This document shows, piece after piece, positions 62,419 to 64,000 of a DNA stretch of 64,000 nt. Under the pieces are notes generated by a model. That model saw nothing but the letters and a program-made list of their open reading frames with translations, searched no databases and had not been told where the DNA came from. A program made the position numbers and the translations under genes. Source of the DNA: Streptomyces sp. Je 1-79 (GTDB lineage Bacteria; Actinomycetota; Actinomycetes; Streptomycetales; Streptomycetaceae); contig NZ_JAMGSL010000001.1 in NCBI RefSeq assembly GCF_025195125.1, forward strand, positions 1 through 64,000, read 5' to 3'. Each line of letters begins with the position of its first letter. Positions within the stretch are counted from its first letter, which is position 1.

Positions 62419-64000
62419 TCAGACGGGGGCGGAGTCCGGTTCCGGGCGCCGGCTGAGCGCGCCGGGCCACCATGCGTGGCGGCCGAGGTCCCGTACGAGC
62501 GCGGGGACCAGCAGCGACCGGACGACGAGCGTGTCCAGCAGGACGCCGAACGCGACGATGAAGGCGATCTGCACCAGGAACGCGAGCGGAATGACGCCCA
62601 GCGCCGCGAACGTGGCGGCCAGGACGACACCGGCGGAGGTGATGACGCCGCCGGTCGCGGTCAGCCCGCGCAGGACGCCCTCGCGGACCCCGTGGCGCAC
62701 CGACTCCTCCCGTACCCGGGACATCAGGAAGATGTTGTAGTCCACGCCGAGGGCGACCAGGAACACGAACCCGTAGAGCGGCACGGACGAGTCCGTGCCG
62801 GTGAAGCCGAAGACGTGCTGGAAGACCAGGGCCGAGACCCCGAGCGTGGCCACGAAGTTGAGGGCCACCGTGGCGACCAGCAGCAGCGGAAGGAGCAGGG
62901 AGCGGAGCAGGCCGACGAGGATGACCAGGATGATGGCCAGCACCACCGGGACGATGAGCATCCGGTCGCGCTCGGCGGTCCGCTGGGTGTCGTACCGCTG
63001 TGCGGTGTAGCCGCCCACCAGGGCCTCCGCCCCCGGGACCGCGTGCACGGCCGTACGGAGCCGGGCGACGGTGTCCTTGGCCGCGTCGCTGTCGGCGGCG
63101 TCGGCCAGGGTGACGTCGATCCGGACCCGCCCGTCGACGACCAGGGGCGCCCCGGCCCCGGGGCGCCCGGAGGCGGTGACGGCGGTGGCGGAGTCCACGC
63201 CCTCGACGGCCTCGGCCGCGGAGACCACCCTGGCCAGGGTGCCGGCCTCGGTGATCACGACGGCGGGGTTGCCCGCCCCGCCGGGGAAGTGACGGCCCAG
63301 GGTCTGCTGTGCGGCGACGGAGGGGGCGTCGTTCACGAAGATCTCGTCGAGCGGGACACCCCTGGAGTCGAGGGCCGGGGCGAACGCGGCGCACGCGAGG
63401 AGGCCGGCGAGGGACGCCGCCCACACCTTGCGCGGCGCACGGTCCACCAGCGCGGCGACCCGGCGCCAGATACCGTGGCCGCCGGCCTCGGACTCCGAGG
63501 ACCGCGGCTTGGCGGGCCAGTACGCGGCGCGGCCGAGCAGGACCAGGACGGCCGGGAGGAAGGTCAGGGCGCTCAGAACGGCGCAGACGATGCCGATGGC
63601 CCCCACGGGTCCGAGAGCCCGGTTGTTGGTCAGATCGCTGAACAGCAGCGCGAGCAGGCCGAGCGCCACCGTGGCCGCGCTGGCCGTGATGGGTCCGACG
63701 GACTGGCGCAGCGCGGCGCGCATCGCCGGGACGCGGTCCCCTGCGCGGAGGGCGAGCTCCTCCCTGTACCGGACGGCCAGGAGCAGCGCGTAGTCGGTGG
63801 CGGCCCCGATGACCAGGATCGACAGGATGCCCTGCACCTGGCCGTCCACGCGCAGGACGCCGTGGTCGGCGAGGACGTAGACGACGGCGCAGGCGAGTCC
63901 GAGCGAGAACACCGCGCCGAGGATGATCACCAGGGGCAGCAGCACGCTGCGGTAGACGAGCAGCAGGATGAGCAGCACCGTCACGAGGGCGACCACGAGG
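62419..64000 (-). CDS. MMPL/RND-family transporter (5' partial)
   Basis: The gene enters from the right edge: its start codon lies beyond base 64000, and the visible 526 residues are the C-terminal part of an MMPL protein. They begin in the first cluster of membrane segments (VALVTVLLILLLVYRSVLLPLVIILGAVFSLG, read continuously), with the RND signature DYALLLAVRYREEL. A second extracytoplasmic domain (about residues 170-330, starting LDSRGVPLDEIFVND) and the second membrane cluster with GVDYNIFLMSRVREE follow. Actinobacterial MMPL proteins export lipids or hydrophobic compounds. It converges on gluD. The C-terminus ends in RRPEPDSAPV. Confidence 0.9.
   Translation of the reverse strand, partial: LVVALVTVLLILLLVYRSVLLPLVIILGAVFSLGLACAVVYVLADHGVLRVDGQVQGILSILVIGAATDYALLLAVRYREELALRAGDRVPAMRAALRQSVGPITASAATVALGLLALLFSDLTNNRALGPVGAIGIVCAVLSALTFLPAVLVLLGRAAYWPAKPRSSESEAGGHGIWRRVAALVDRAPRKVWAASLAGLLACAAFAPALDSRGVPLDEIFVNDAPSVAAQQTLGRHFPGGAGNPAVVITEAGTLARVVSAAEAVEGVDSATAVTASGRPGAGAPLVVDGRVRIDVTLADAADSDAAKDTVARLRTAVHAVPGAEALVGGYTAQRYDTQRTAERDRMLIVPVVLAIILVILVGLLRSLLLPLLLVATVALNFVATLGVSALVFQHVFGFTGTDSSVPLYGFVFLVALGVDYNIFLMSRVREESVRHGVREGVLRGLTATGGVITSAGVVLAATFAALGVIPLAFLVQIAFIVAFGVLLDTLVVRSLLVPALVRDLGRHAWWPGALSRRPEPDSAPV

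Overview
The window is a stretch of a high-GC actinobacterial chromosome, almost certainly Streptomyces. The evidence is strong third-position G/C bias, many GTG starts, ATGA/GTGA operon overlaps, a WhiB-like protein, a SigB/SigF-type sigma factor with partner-switching proteins, a two-domain small laccase, an ideR/DmdR-type iron box and a PcaV-controlled pca operon. I see no tRNA, rRNA, integrase, transposase or CRISPR. Both ends cut genes: a hybrid histidine kinase on the left and an MMPL transporter on the right.

Layout. (1) 1-11.4 kb is stress signalling: a multi-HAMP hybrid kinase, an ANTAR/GAF/PAS/PP2C phosphatase, a STAS anti-anti-sigma factor, two 399-residue PP2C-like paralogues with eroded metal sites flanking a MarR gene, an RsbW-like ATPase, a SigB-like sigma factor and a WhiB-like protein. 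Two exceptional hairpins separate the last two. (2) 11.5-17.5 kb is a secreted oxidative module: a Tat-exported laccase divergent from a ThuA/sorbosone-dehydrogenase fusion and a cupredoxin/Ig-like/DUF1080 protein. (3) 17.5-26.6 kb holds two more PP2C regulators, an MFS transporter, an LtrA-like membrane protein, a GNAT enzyme, an enoyl-CoA hydratase-like protein and stop-codon-associated tandem repeats. (4) 26.7-29.9 kb is the most novel locus. A uracil-DNA-glycosylase-like domain is fused to an R-S-E type ADP-ribosyltransferase and is divergent from a macro-domain protein whose promoter matches the DNA-damage (RecA-NDp/PafBC) consensus exactly. A 2H phosphoesterase converges on it. (5) 30-36.5 kb holds an FAD oxidase with a divergent TetR, a ROK regulator with a sugar-binding lipoprotein, and a decayed GH3 beta-glucosidase. 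(6) 36.5-43.4 kb holds an iron-boxed siderophore uptake operon, a UvrA-like ATPase and a VOC protein. (7) 43.6-49.6 kb holds a 10-bp minisatellite, a LysR/EamA deletion scar, a xylFGH-like sugar transporter, an aldo/keto reductase and an orphan OpcA. (8) 49.7-59 kb is aromatic catabolism: pobA with a double-IclR regulator, then pcaV and pcaIJHGBL (no pcaF). (9) 59-62.4 kb is a gluABCD-type amino-acid transporter behind a Zur-box-like palindrome, followed by the MMPL gene.

How the parts work together. PobA converts 4-hydroxybenzoate to protocatechuate, and PcaHG, PcaB, PcaL and PcaIJ take it to beta-ketoadipyl-CoA; the thiolase must be encoded elsewhere. The signalling proteins form a likely partner-switching network in which phosphatases act on STAS proteins to free SigB-like factors. 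The UDG-ART/macro pair looks like an ADP-ribosylation writer and eraser, with the eraser induced by DNA damage. Statements about biochemical outcome there are inference; the domain assignments and promoter match are read from the sequence.
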